Assembly (NCBI RefSeq): GCF_028689295.1
Contig: NZ_JAQTWL010000015.1
Location: 1 to 64,000, forward strand
Reading direction: 5' to 3'
DNA length: 64,000 bases
Source of the DNA: Rhodoferax sp.
Lineage (GTDB): Bacteria; Pseudomonadota; Gammaproteobacteria; Burkholderiales; Burkholderiaceae_C
Numbering within the stretch: the stretch's first letter is position 1; each line of letters starts with the position of its first letter. Shown piece by piece: positions 21,788-30,643 of this stretch. Below the pieces are notes generated by a model, which saw only the letters and a program-made list of their open reading frames with translations, ran no database searches and had not been told where the DNA came from. The position numbers and the translations under genes were made by a program.

Positions 21788-22140
21788 TGGTCAATTTGCA
21801 AGTCACCACCAGTCTGCTTGGCTTGGGCCTGGCCGTCGTCATCATTTATTTGCTGCGCCGCGACCACATCTACATTCTGCATGGTCTGTTCTGGATTGTG
21901 ATTGCCGCACTGGGCGCGCTGTTGGGGCTGTGGCCGGGGCTGATTGACCGCATTGCCGGCTGGGTAGGCATCAGCTATCCGCCGGCGGCGCTGTTGCTGG
22001 GGGCCGTGCTGGTGCTACTGGTCAAATCTCTTTACTCGGACATCACGCAAACCCGGCTTGAGCGCCAGTTGCGCCGGCTCAATCAACGCATTGCCTTGCT
22101 CGACGTGCAGGCGCCCGATGACCCGCCGCGCGGGCATTGA
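21787..22140 (+). CDS. DUF2304 family membrane protein
   Basis: A 117-residue protein with three predicted membrane segments and a C-terminal amphipathic helix (TRLERQLRRLNQRIALLDVQ), the layout of the DUF2304 family. Members commonly sit beside polyprenyl-phosphate glycosyltransferases and are thought to support them. Here it is coupled to the TMTC-like gene by a one-base overlap, which supports a shared glycosylation role. No dedicated polyprenyl-phosphate sugar synthase is adjacent. Confidence 0.75.
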   Translation: MVNLQVTTSLLGLGLAVVIIYLLRRDHIYILHGLFWIVIAALGALLGLWPGLIDRIAGWVGISYPPAALLLGAVLVLLVKSLYSDITQTRLERQLRRLNQRIALLDVQAPDDPPRGH

Positions 22141-22337
22141 GTGCAATGTCGGCTCAAGCCCACAGAAATTTACTCCTGGTTACACATTGCAACCCGGACA
22201 ATCCCGTACCCGAGCAATGCCAGTCATGTGTATGCTATATTTTTGACCGGTCAAGACTCTGCCTGCGCGTCACGCCAATTGCATGCGGGCTCTCCCGCCT
22301 GTGACGCCGTTATCTCAAATTTTCAACCGGACTCGTT

Positions 22338-25307
22338 ATGCAAGCTGTCGCTGTCGTGTGGATTGCCCGTCTGGTGTTGTTTTTTGCCGCCCTGATGGCT
22401 GCCATGCAACCGGCACATGCGGGGCCGGCCAACCCTGTGCCGCAGCAGATCATGCAGCCTGACGGCACGACGTTTCAGGCCATCATGCAGGGCGACGAGT
22501 TTCAGGGCTGGATGGAAACCGACGACGGTTACACGGTCGTCAGGAACCCGGCCACCGGGTTTTTCGAATACGCCCAACAAAATCCTGCTGGCGAATTGAT
22601 TCCTTCGGGCAACATCGTCGCGTCCAGCGTCCAGAGACAAATGAAAGCCCAGGGCCTGATGCCACCGCAAGGGCTTCGCCCGCCAGCCAATACCGGCCTG
22701 CAAGAGTACCAGGCAGAATTTCTGAACAACGTCCGCGCTTCAAAAACGCCAGGCATCCAACAGTCTGACCCGCAATATACCCCGGCGCTGACCGGCACCT
22801 GGGCGCCGACACTGGTCACCGGGACCAAAAAAATACTGGTGATTCTGGTTAATTTTAAGGGCGTCAGCCTGAGTTCCGGCGCCGCCAGCTACTGGAACAA
22901 TGTCGTGCATAACCCGGTGGACCCCTCCGTGGCCACTTACTACGAAGACAATTCTTTTGACGCCCTCGCGATATCGCCGGTGCCTCACACCCAGGTCGCC
23001 AGCCCCGCCGGGGTCGTCACCGTCACGCTGGCGCAGAACCATCCCAATTGCGGCATCAATTGCAGTTATGCCACCGAGTCAGGCTGGATCAACAACGCGC
23101 TGGCCGCCGCCGCACCCTATGTTGACTTTGCAGCGCTCGACACCAATCTCAACGGCACAATTTCCGTTGACGAAACGCTCATCTATTTCGTCCTGGCGGG
23201 TTACGAAACCTCTGCTGGCTCAGGACTGTCGCCATCCATTTGGGCGCACGCCTGGGGCGGCAGCGGTGTCAGTGCCGGCGGCAAATGGGTTGACCACTGG
23301 GCCTTGAACGGAGAGATGTACGACGCCACCACCCGAATGACGATGGGCGTGATTGCGCACGAGATGGGCCACGCCATGGGCGGCCTGCCTGATCTGTACG
23401 ACATCTCAGGCACGAATCAGGGTTTGGGGGTTTTCAGCCTCATGGCTAGCGGCTCCTGGGGCTATACAGCGGGCGATGTAGCCGCCGGCGCAACGCCGGT
23501 CGGCCTCGACGCCTGGAGCCGGCAATACCTCGGCTGGTCCAATCCGCAGTATCCCGCCAGTGGCAGCGGTTTTACATTCGTCAGCGGGCTGGCCAGCCCC
23601 AACGCTTCAGTCATGCTGATGAACAATGTCCTGAGTAGCAGTGAATACTGGCTCATCGAGAACCGTCCACCAGTGAGCTGGGACGCCGGGATGTACTACA
23701 TGCCCGAGATGCGCGGCTGGACCGGCGGGTTGCTGATCCAGCATATCGACCTGAACATCGGCACCAAATGGGCCAACAGCTTTAACCGCTACACCTACAA
23801 CCCGCATCAGGGGAATATGGCCGAAGAGCCATCGACTGCGCTTTGCTCCCTGAAAGCGACCAGCGGTTCATCACGAGGTTGCAAGACCATTCTTTATTAT
23901 TCCGGCAACAGCGCGGTGTTCAATGGCACCTCCACGCCCAACTCCAACTACTACAGCGGCGCTGCCAGCAACCTTGGCATCAGCGCCATTTCAGCGCCCG
24001 GGAGCACCATGACCGGGACGCTGCAAACGGCATCCAGCACCCCCAGCTACACGTTATCGATGGCCAAAACAGGCACCGGCGCGGGCACCATCATCAGCAG
24101 CCCGGCCGGCATCGATTGCGGCGCCACCTGCAGCGCATATTACACCGATGCCCCCACGGTTACCCTCACGGCCACGCCATCCGCCTACAGCACCTTCACA
24201 GGCTGGAGTGGCAGTGGCTGCTCGGGCACCGGTACTTGCGTGGTCAGCATGAGCGCGGCGCGCAGCGTTACAGCCACTTTTAGCATTCTTGAAATCCTGA
24301 CCGTCAGCAAAACAGGCACTGGCGCGGGCACCATCACCAGCAGCCCGGCCGGTATCAGTTGCGGCGCCACCTGTAGCGCAGGCTATAGCGATGGCGCCTC
24401 GATCACGCTCACGGCCACGCCAGACGCCTACAGCACCTTTACCGGATGGAGTGGCAGTGGCTGCTCGGGCACCGGCACTTGCGTGGTCGGCATGAGCGCG
24501 GACCAGAGCGTAGCGGCCAGCTTCGATCTCAACCCGGTGGATTCAAGCCTCTCCAACATCTCCACCCGTGGCCGCGTGCAAACCGGTGACAGCGTGATGA
24601 TCGGCGGCTTCATCATCGATGGGGCAACGGCCAAAACAGTCTTGATCCGCGCCCGCGGCCCGTCGCTGTCGGCCTATGGCGTGCCCGGGGTGCTGGCCAA
24701 TCCGAAAGTTGACCTGTATTCGGGCCCGACCGTGATCGCCAGCAATGACAACTGGGGCAGCGCGACCAATGCGGCTGACATCACGGCCACCGGGCTGGCA
24801 CCGACCAATTCACTCGAGTCGGCCATCCTGACCACCCTGAGCCCGGGCGCCTACACGGCTATTGTCAGCGGTGTCGGCAACACCTCGGGCGTTGGCATTG
24901 TGGAAGTGCTGGAGATGGACAACCCGGCGGCGCCGCTGATCAACATCTCCACCCGGGGCCAGGTGCAAACCGGCGACAACGTGATGATTGGCGGCTTCAT
25001 CATTGATGGCACCGGCCCCAGGACGGTGCTTATCCGGGCGCGTGGGCCATCCCTGTCGGCCTATAACGTGCCGGGTGTGCTGGCCGACCCGATGATGGGG
25101 GTGTATTCGGGCCCGACGGTGATTGCCAGCAATGACGACTGGGGCACTGCGACCAATGCGGCTGACATCACCGCCACCGGCCTGGCGCCCACCAATGCAA
25201 TGGAATCGGCCATCCTGACCACGCTGGACCCAGGGGCCTACACGGTGATTGTGCGCGGCTTCAACAACACCACCGGGGTCGGCATTGTGGAAGTGCTGGC
25301 GCAGTAG
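22338..25307 (+). CDS. Secreted M6-family metalloprotease with C-terminal repeats
   Basis: A 989-residue exported protease. The signal peptide ends near AHA|GP (about 29). The catalytic region has HEMGHAMGGLPDLYD, with HEMGH at 341-345, the M6 (immune inhibitor A-like) pattern. From about residue 575 come two 81-residue bacterial repeat domains with GWSGSGCSGTGTC, then two copies of an approximately 125-residue module beginning ISTRG (residues about 738-988). The final 760 bp are almost identical to the ends of two other proteases in the window. The M4 protease gene follows after nine bases. The 197-bp upstream gap should contain the promoter, but I see no convincing -35/-10 pair. Confidence 0.9.
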   Translation: MQAVAVVWIARLVLFFAALMAAMQPAHAGPANPVPQQIMQPDGTTFQAIMQGDEFQGWMETDDGYTVVRNPATGFFEYAQQNPAGELIPSGNIVASSVQRQMKAQGLMPPQGLRPPANTGLQEYQAEFLNNVRASKTPGIQQSDPQYTPALTGTWAPTLVTGTKKILVILVNFKGVSLSSGAASYWNNVVHNPVDPSVATYYEDNSFDALAISPVPHTQVASPAGVVTVTLAQNHPNCGINCSYATESGWINNALAAAAPYVDFAALDTNLNGTISVDETLIYFVLAGYETSAGSGLSPSIWAHAWGGSGVSAGGKWVDHWALNGEMYDATTRMTMGVIAHEMGHAMGGLPDLYDISGTNQGLGVFSLMASGSWGYTAGDVAAGATPVGLDAWSRQYLGWSNPQYPASGSGFTFVSGLASPNASVMLMNNVLSSSEYWLIENRPPVSWDAGMYYMPEMRGWTGGLLIQHIDLNIGTKWANSFNRYTYNPHQGNMAEEPSTALCSLKATSGSSRGCKTILYYSGNSAVFNGTSTPNSNYYSGAASNLGISAISAPGSTMTGTLQTASSTPSYTLSMAKTGTGAGTIISSPAGIDCGATCSAYYTDAPTVTLTATPSAYSTFTGWSGSGCSGTGTCVVSMSAARSVTATFSILEILTVSKTGTGAGTITSSPAGISCGATCSAGYSDGASITLTATPDAYSTFTGWSGSGCSGTGTCVVGMSADQSVAASFDLNPVDSSLSNISTRGRVQTGDSVMIGGFIIDGATAKTVLIRARGPSLSAYGVPGVLANPKVDLYSGPTVIASNDNWGSATNAADITATGLAPTNSLESAILTTLSPGAYTAIVSGVGNTSGVGIVEVLEMDNPAAPLINISTRGQVQTGDNVMIGGFIIDGTGPRTVLIRARGPSLSAYNVPGVLADPMMGVYSGPTVIASNDDWGTATNAADITATGLAPTNAMESAILTTLDPGAYTVIVRGFNNTTGVGIVEVLAQ
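24066..24530 (+). repeat. Two tandem 243-bp coding repeats in the M6 protease
   Basis: Unit one begins at 24066 and unit two at 24309, an offset of 243 bp or 81 codons. Both encode KTGTGAGTI, SPAGI, CGATCSA and FTGWSGSGCSGTGTCVV with few differences. The cysteine-paired pattern resembles surface bacterial repeat domains of the InlB-repeat type. Confidence 0.85.
24548..25307 (+). repeat. 760-bp C-terminal module, copy A
   Basis: Encodes two ISTRG modules and ends exactly at the stop codon. It aligns without length change to 27506-28265 (direct, offset 2958) and to 35555-36314 (inverted). Copy A is the most divergent: its second module has GTGPRT in place of GANPQT and SAYNV in place of SDYGV. 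Confidence 0.9.
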
Positions 25308-25316
25308 GAAATGACA

Positions 25317-28265
25317 ATGAAATTATCTTTTTGGACCAAAATTGCGCTGTCGGGCGCCCTCTTTTTTCAGCTTGGGGCAGCGCTGGCGGCTGTTTCAGAA
25401 GCGCAACTTCGTGACTCTGGCGCACGCGTTGTTGCCAACAGTCAGACCGGTGTTGTCCGCTTTGTCGGTTTTGATGCCCCTCTGGCAGTCCGTCAACAAA
25501 TTGACGCTGCGCGCCTGCAGATGCCAGCACAGATGGCGGCTACACAGCACTTGTCTGATTACGCTGAACTCTTTGGTCTGCGCGATGTTTCCAGCGAAAC
25601 AACCGTCATCAAACACCGTGATGCCAAAGACGGCAGGTCAGTGACACGCTACCAGCAAAATTTCCAGGGCATCCCGGTCATTGGCGGTGAGCTGATCGTC
25701 AACCAGACAGCGCAGCGCCAGTTAAGCTCCATCAACGGCAGAGTATCACCACAACTTCAGATCGCCACCACGCCGGTCATTACATCGCAGCAGGCGATGG
25801 CCATTGCCCGCGAGGCCATGGTCAAGTGGTACTCGATTGCCGCCGATGAGTTTCTGGTGCCGGTGCCAACTTTGTCGATTTATGACTCCAGGCTGATATC
25901 CCCACTGGCTGCGCCGGTGGCGCTGGTTTGGCGGCTTGATGTCACGACCAAAGGCGATTTGCCGATTCGGGAGTTCGTGGCCGTCAACGCCGTCAACGGC
26001 GCGATCACCCTTCACTTCAACCAGGTGCCGCACGCCAAGAACCGGCTGACCTATGACGCCAACAACACCGCCGCCGACCCGGGCACGCTGGTCTGCAACG
26101 AATCAAATCCGACCTGTTCCGGCGGTGTCGCCGATGCCGTCTATGCCCATCGTTTTGCTGGCGCCACCTACGATTTTTATTCGGCAACGCTCGGTCGCGA
26201 CAGCATTGACGGTCTGGGCATGACCTTGGTCTCTTTGGTGCGCATTTGCCCGGTGGGAGAGTCATGTCCTTACCAGAATGCCTACTGGAATGGCGTCAAG
26301 ATGTCGTACGGGGCAGGATTCGCAACCGGGGAAGATGTGGTGGCGCACGAATTGACCCACGGCGTGACCGAAAAGGAATCCAATCTTTTTTACTACTACC
26401 AGGCCGGCGCCATCAATGAATCACTGTCTGACGTTTTTGGCGAACTGGTGCAACAAAACGACCCGACCGGGACGGTCGTCCCGGCCACAAAATGGCTGAT
26501 GGGCGAAGACTTGAGCATTGGCGCCTTGCGCAGCATGTCCAACCCAACGCTTTATGGCGACCCCGACCGCATGACCAGCGCCAACTACTACACAGGCTCT
26601 TTGGACCAAGGGGGCGTCCACACCAACAGCGGCGTCAACAACAAGGCAGCCTACCTGATGGTGGACGGCGGCACTTTCAATGGCCAAACCGTCAGTGCGA
26701 TTGGCTTGGTGAAGACGGCACAAATTTACTACCGGGCGCAGACTTCGCTGCTGACGTCCGGATCGGATTATCTTGACCTTCATCACGCACTCTATCAAGC
26801 CTGCCAGGACTTGATTGGCAGCGCAGGCATTGGCGCGGCTGATTGTCTGGCAGTGCAGCGCGCCACCCTTGCTGTTGAAATGAACGCATCACCAAGCGCC
26901 GGCTTCATGCCTGCCGCCGTGCTGTGTCCGGCTGGCCAAAGTGTCAGCAGCACCCTATTTGCCGACGGGTTTGAAGGCGGAACCAGCAATTGGTTATTTA
27001 CCCACGCCGCGGGAACAGACGACTGGAGCAGAACGACCGGGTATGCCTCCACCGGTATTTACTCGCTCTACGGATTTGATCCGACGACCAGTTCTGACCT
27101 TAGAGCCGCCATGGCCAGCAGCGTGACGCTGCCTGCCAACGCCCACCTGTGGTTCAACCACGCGTTCGGTTTTGAAAAGGGCACTACAAAATTCTATGAC
27201 GGTGGCGTGCTGGAATACAGCAGCAACGGTGGCGCCAGTTGGATCGATGCGGGCAGTTTATACACCGAAGGCCAGAATTATGGCGGCGTGCTTGCTGTCG
27301 GCAACCCGTTACAAGGTCGTTCCGCGTTTGTTGGCGCAAGCCATGGCTATGTGTCAAGCCGCTACAACCTTGCCACCCTCGCAGGGCAAAACGTGCGCTT
27401 TCGCTGGCGAGTCGGCACCGATTCAGGCGCCAATTTATTGGGATGGATCGTTGACGACGTCAAAATCCACGTGTGTGCCGCGGATGTCAACCCGGACACT
27501 CCCCGCCTCTCCAACATCTCCACCCGCGGCCAGGTGCAAACCGGCGACAGCGTGATGATCGGCGGCTTCATCATCGACGGGGCAACAGCCAAAAAAGTTC
27601 TGATCCGCGCCCGCGGTCCGTCCCTGTCGGCCTATGGCGTGCCCGGCGTGCTGGCCAATCCGAAAGTTGACCTGTATTCGGGCCCAACCGTGATTGCCAG
27701 CAACGACAACTGGGGCAGCGCGACCAATGCGGCTGACATCACGGCCACCGGGCTGGCGCCGACCAATTCACTCGAGTCGGCCATCCTGACCACCCTGAGC
27801 CCGGGCGCCTACACGGCCATCGTCAGCGGTGTCGGCAACACCTCGGGCGTTGGCATTGTGGAAGTGCTGGAGATGGACAACCCGGCGGCGCCGCTGATCA
27901 ACATCTCCACCCGGGGCCAGGTGCAGACCGGCGACAACGTGATGATCGGCGGCTTCATCATCGATGGGGCCAACCCCCAAACGGTGCTGATCCGGGCGCG
28001 TGGCCCGTCGCTGTCGGACTACGGCGTGCCGGGCGTGCTGGCCGACCCGACGATGGAGGTGTATTCGGGCCAGAGCGTGATTGCCAGCAATGACAACTGG
28101 GGCACTGCGACCAATGCGGCTGACATCACCGCCACCGGCCTGGCGCCCACCAATGCAATGGAATCGGCCATCCTGACCACCCTGGACCCAGGGGCCTACA
28201 CGGTGATTGTGCGGGGCTTCAACAACACCACCGGGGTCGGCATTGTGGAGGTGCTGGCGCAGTAG
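25317..28265 (+). CDS. Secreted M4 (thermolysin-like) metalloprotease
   Basis: A 982-residue exported protease. A signal peptide ends around ALAA (about 24), followed by an FTP/PepSY propeptide (QNFQGIPVIGGELIV). The M4 catalytic domain has HELTH at 344-348 and the third zinc ligand Glu368 in GAINESLSDVFGEL. A jelly-roll-like domain spans about 545-725, then two ISTRG modules to the end. The ATG at 25317 was chosen over one six bases earlier because AGGAA at 25306-25310 is properly spaced only for it. The gene lies nine bases after the M6 protease and shares its 3' end sequence. Confidence 0.92.
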   Translation: MKLSFWTKIALSGALFFQLGAALAAVSEAQLRDSGARVVANSQTGVVRFVGFDAPLAVRQQIDAARLQMPAQMAATQHLSDYAELFGLRDVSSETTVIKHRDAKDGRSVTRYQQNFQGIPVIGGELIVNQTAQRQLSSINGRVSPQLQIATTPVITSQQAMAIAREAMVKWYSIAADEFLVPVPTLSIYDSRLISPLAAPVALVWRLDVTTKGDLPIREFVAVNAVNGAITLHFNQVPHAKNRLTYDANNTAADPGTLVCNESNPTCSGGVADAVYAHRFAGATYDFYSATLGRDSIDGLGMTLVSLVRICPVGESCPYQNAYWNGVKMSYGAGFATGEDVVAHELTHGVTEKESNLFYYYQAGAINESLSDVFGELVQQNDPTGTVVPATKWLMGEDLSIGALRSMSNPTLYGDPDRMTSANYYTGSLDQGGVHTNSGVNNKAAYLMVDGGTFNGQTVSAIGLVKTAQIYYRAQTSLLTSGSDYLDLHHALYQACQDLIGSAGIGAADCLAVQRATLAVEMNASPSAGFMPAAVLCPAGQSVSSTLFADGFEGGTSNWLFTHAAGTDDWSRTTGYASTGIYSLYGFDPTTSSDLRAAMASSVTLPANAHLWFNHAFGFEKGTTKFYDGGVLEYSSNGGASWIDAGSLYTEGQNYGGVLAVGNPLQGRSAFVGASHGYVSSRYNLATLAGQNVRFRWRVGTDSGANLLGWIVDDVKIHVCAADVNPDTPRLSNISTRGQVQTGDSVMIGGFIIDGATAKKVLIRARGPSLSAYGVPGVLANPKVDLYSGPTVIASNDNWGSATNAADITATGLAPTNSLESAILTTLSPGAYTAIVSGVGNTSGVGIVEVLEMDNPAAPLINISTRGQVQTGDNVMIGGFIIDGANPQTVLIRARGPSLSDYGVPGVLADPTMEVYSGQSVIASNDNWGTATNAADITATGLAPTNAMESAILTTLDPGAYTVIVRGFNNTTGVGIVEVLAQ
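27506..28265 (+). repeat. 760-bp C-terminal module, copy B
   Basis: Identical in length and nearly identical in sequence to copy C (35555-36314), which is inverted. Over about 250 residues the two encoded sequences differ at one position (STRGQ versus STRGR). Similarity stops at the stop codon; the flanks differ. Confidence 0.92.
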
Positions 28266-28296
28266 CTTGGTGATTTCGGCGCGAAACAAGTCACAT

Positions 28297-28926
28297 TCAT
28301 CGGCGCTGGCGGCGCAACCCCAGCGCCGTGCCAAAGGCCAGCAAACCGGCCAGCAAGATCATTCCCCACTCACTCAGGGTAGGAATGGCTTGCGGAGTTG
28401 ATGCGCCTCCTGCCGGTGACGAAAGGGTGATCGTGTAGGGGCCTGTTGCTCCTTCACTGTCAGAACCGAAGTGATCCAGCACACTGATCGGGTCATCAGT
28501 GCAATCACCGTCATCATTCGCGCAAAAAACGATGTTTGATGAATCTCTTGCATCGATATTGTTGTCGCCAAATGCCAGGTAGTACGTGCCCGGAGTCACG
28601 TTAAAGACAATCTGGCTGTCAAGACCGCCACCGCCGTCGTCATCACCCCAAAGTCCATGGCCTGCAGCATCGAACAGGATCAGGTTGCTGTCTATGTTTG
28701 TCGCTGGCGCATAAAAGGTCACTGTAGCATTGGCGGCAAATACCAGTTTGTATAAATCAACATCTCCTGCTACTCCAAGTGTGCCGTTGATTTGTGTCGT
28801 GTTCGCTGCAACCGACTGGGCGGTGCCAAGCGTTTGCCCTGCATCTCCTGTTTCAGCATAAATTGCAGCATGGCTGCTGGAAACGAGCATATAAAACAGG
28901 GCTGATGCCAAAAGTTTTAATTTCAT
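28297..28926 (-). CDS. IPTL-CTERM protein with PPC-like domain
   Basis: A 209-residue exported protein. The signal peptide is MKLKLLASALFYMLVSSSHA. The middle looks like a bacterial pre-peptidase C-terminal-type beta domain (DVDLYKLVF, GTYYLAFGDNN). The C-terminus has IPTLSEWGMILLAGLLAFG followed by LRRQRR: the IPTLxxWG motif, a membrane helix and a basic tail, the signal thought to be processed by exosortase H. The frame extends upstream to 29139, but the signal peptide fixes the start at 28926. It is divergent from the next gene. Confidence 0.85.
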   Translation of the reverse strand: MKLKLLASALFYMLVSSSHAAIYAETGDAGQTLGTAQSVAANTTQINGTLGVAGDVDLYKLVFAANATVTFYAPATNIDSNLILFDAAGHGLWGDDDGGGGLDSQIVFNVTPGTYYLAFGDNNIDARDSSNIVFCANDDGDCTDDPISVLDHFGSDSEGATGPYTITLSSPAGGASTPQAIPTLSEWGMILLAGLLAFGTALGLRRQRR

Positions 28927-29163
28927 AGTTTGCCTTCTTGAACTTGACAGGTTACGACAGTGACCGTTGGAGCGATAAAAGTATACGCTCTGGCAGGTAA
29001 TTTGTAACAGTTTGCGACTACAAAACCATGATTGCGGCGAATGCGCAACAGTCGAGCAGAGTATTCTGGAATTAGCGGAAATGATATTGCGATAGCGCCA
29101 ATTTTTGTGGGCAAAATGCTGGCTGATATTGAATATCACCCAAATATCATCCCCAATGTCCTC

Positions 29164-29964
29164 ATGAAGAAAGAAAAAATGTACGCCCTATCCCGAACTC
29201 TTGTCATGCGCTTGAGCGCCGCCATGGCTGCTGCCGTGCTGATGCTGATGTCTGCTCCCGCCAGCGCCCAGCTCACTGAAATCATGTTTTGCGGTAACAC
29301 GAGCCGAACCGGTGCCAACCTGTATGGCGCTGCCGGCCCTTACACCGAAGTGACTGGATGCGCACCGACTGGGAGCACCAGGGCGATGCTGGTTTCCCGC
29401 TCCGGCACTATCGGCGGCAATGGCGCCGCCTGGCTTGCCTATCTCAATGGTGGCGGCAAGATCATCACGGAATTCTCAATATCTCATACCGTTTACAACG
29501 AAATTTATGGCACCGCCTACCCACAAGGTGCCTGGTATGGAAACTGCCAGGACAATGCGATGCCGCAGGTCAAACTCAACCCGGCGCATCCTTTCTGGGT
29601 GGCCAACAATATTGCGGAAACACCCATCAATGAAGCAAGTTGCGGGTATAGGCTGGATACCCTGGTTGCCGGAGAATCCGCCGTGACCGCATTGGGTGGC
29701 GCACTGGACGGTGCCGTGATGTTTGCCATCCGACCCCAGGGGACTGCTGGCATGCTGTATCTGCTCGAAGCAGACTGGCAAGATAACGAGGCATCCTATA
29801 CAGACGACTCCAGAGCGTTCATGGCCGCACTGATTGGCAGCCAATGGGTCAACGCCGGACCGGTGGCGGCCAAGCCAATTCCGACCTTGTCCCAATGGGG
29901 AACCATGCTGCTGGCTGGCCTGCTCGGGCTGTTTGCGCTGATGCGACTGCGCCGCCAGATGTGA
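29164..29964 (+). CDS. IPTL-CTERM surface protein
   Basis: A 266-residue exported protein with a signal peptide ending APASA and a C-terminal IPTLSQWGTMLLAGLLGLF plus RLRRQM sorting tail. The central domain is not recognised; it has four or so cysteines and LYLLEADWQDNEASYTDDSRAF. The ATG at 29164 was chosen; ATG at 29179 is a reasonable alternative with a slightly better purine-rich site. A strong terminator follows. It is convergent with the next gene. Confidence 0.8.
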   Translation: MKKEKMYALSRTLVMRLSAAMAAAVLMLMSAPASAQLTEIMFCGNTSRTGANLYGAAGPYTEVTGCAPTGSTRAMLVSRSGTIGGNGAAWLAYLNGGGKIITEFSISHTVYNEIYGTAYPQGAWYGNCQDNAMPQVKLNPAHPFWVANNIAETPINEASCGYRLDTLVAGESAVTALGGALDGAVMFAIRPQGTAGMLYLLEADWQDNEASYTDDSRAFMAALIGSQWVNAGPVAAKPIPTLSQWGTMLLAGLLGLFALMRLRRQM

Positions 29965-29978
29965 TTTCGAGCCATATG

Positions 29979-30012
29979 AGCTAAGGGTGCAACAGCACCC
30001 TTAGCTGTTTTT
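29979..30012 (+). terminator. Rho-independent terminator
   Basis: A perfect 12-bp stem (AGCTAAGGGTGC, 29979-29990; GCACCCTTAGCT, 29995-30006) with an AACA loop and then GTTTTT. It ends the plus-strand IPTL gene. The stop codon of the minus-strand gene (30001-30003) lies within the stem; there is no T-run in that direction. Confidence 0.92.
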
Positions 30013-30624
30013 GCGGCCCAAGGCGACCAGTGCGCTCAAGCCCATCAAGCCAACGAGAGCCATCTGGCCCCATTGTGACAGCGTGGGAATGGCCTGAGTG
30101 GTCGCAACAGGCGGGGTGAAATCAAGGGTGATGTCGGAGACATACATCTCTTGAGAACCGTATTGGGCATCATAGTGCGGTTCGAAGACGATGGCGTCAT
30201 GAGCAAAATTCCTGGTGAATTGACGCTCATTACACCGACCCGAGTACTGCACAAAATTGTCGTTGGTTTCAATCAGGTCCGGGCCAAGATACCACTTGAC
30301 AATGTCACCTGGCAAGGGCGTTTGGCATGACCCATAACCATAGGTAACAAACGTACTCGAGGTCATGGCACCGGATGTTCTGATGGTGACTCTGCCTTGC
30401 GTGTTGTTGCCAAGCATGAAAAATCCGTTTCCACTTCCGATACTGTGGTTGACCTGCGCTGTAGTTCCTGGCGAAACTTCAAAAGTCACTCCGGGAATCG
30501 ACAGGCTGGCGATGGGCGTGCCAGACGGGTAAGCGCTGAAATCCAGTGTGACGGGAACAGCATGGGATAAGGTGGACGCGCACCAGAACGAGGTTATCGA
30601 AACCAGGCGGTACAGAGTTTTCAT
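30001..30624 (-). CDS. IPTL-CTERM surface protein
   Basis: A 207-residue exported protein with a short signal peptide (ending SHA) and a beta-rich body beginning VPVTLDFSAYPSGTP. The tail is IPTLSQWGQMALVGLMGLS then ALGRKNS, an IPTLxxWG sorting signal with a weak basic end. It follows the next IPTL gene by 19 bases and is probably cotranscribed with it. The body is not recognised. Confidence 0.82.
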   Translation of the reverse strand: MKTLYRLVSITSFWCASTLSHAVPVTLDFSAYPSGTPIASLSIPGVTFEVSPGTTAQVNHSIGSGNGFFMLGNNTQGRVTIRTSGAMTSSTFVTYGYGSCQTPLPGDIVKWYLGPDLIETNDNFVQYSGRCNERQFTRNFAHDAIVFEPHYDAQYGSQEMYVSDITLDFTPPVATTQAIPTLSQWGQMALVGLMGLSALVALGRKNS

Positions 30625-30643
30625 TTTTTTGAGACGAACTGGG

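Noticed and set aside
28991-29006. Sigma-54-like element TGGCAGG-TAAT-TTGTA upstream of an IPTL gene
   Set aside because: The near-invariant GC of the -12 element is GT, and the distance to the start is long.
28927-29163. Longest intergenic gap (237 bp) as a site for a small gene
   Set aside because: Frames here are only upstream extensions of the two divergent IPTL genes and lack signal-like or conserved sequence; it is best read as a divergent promoter region.
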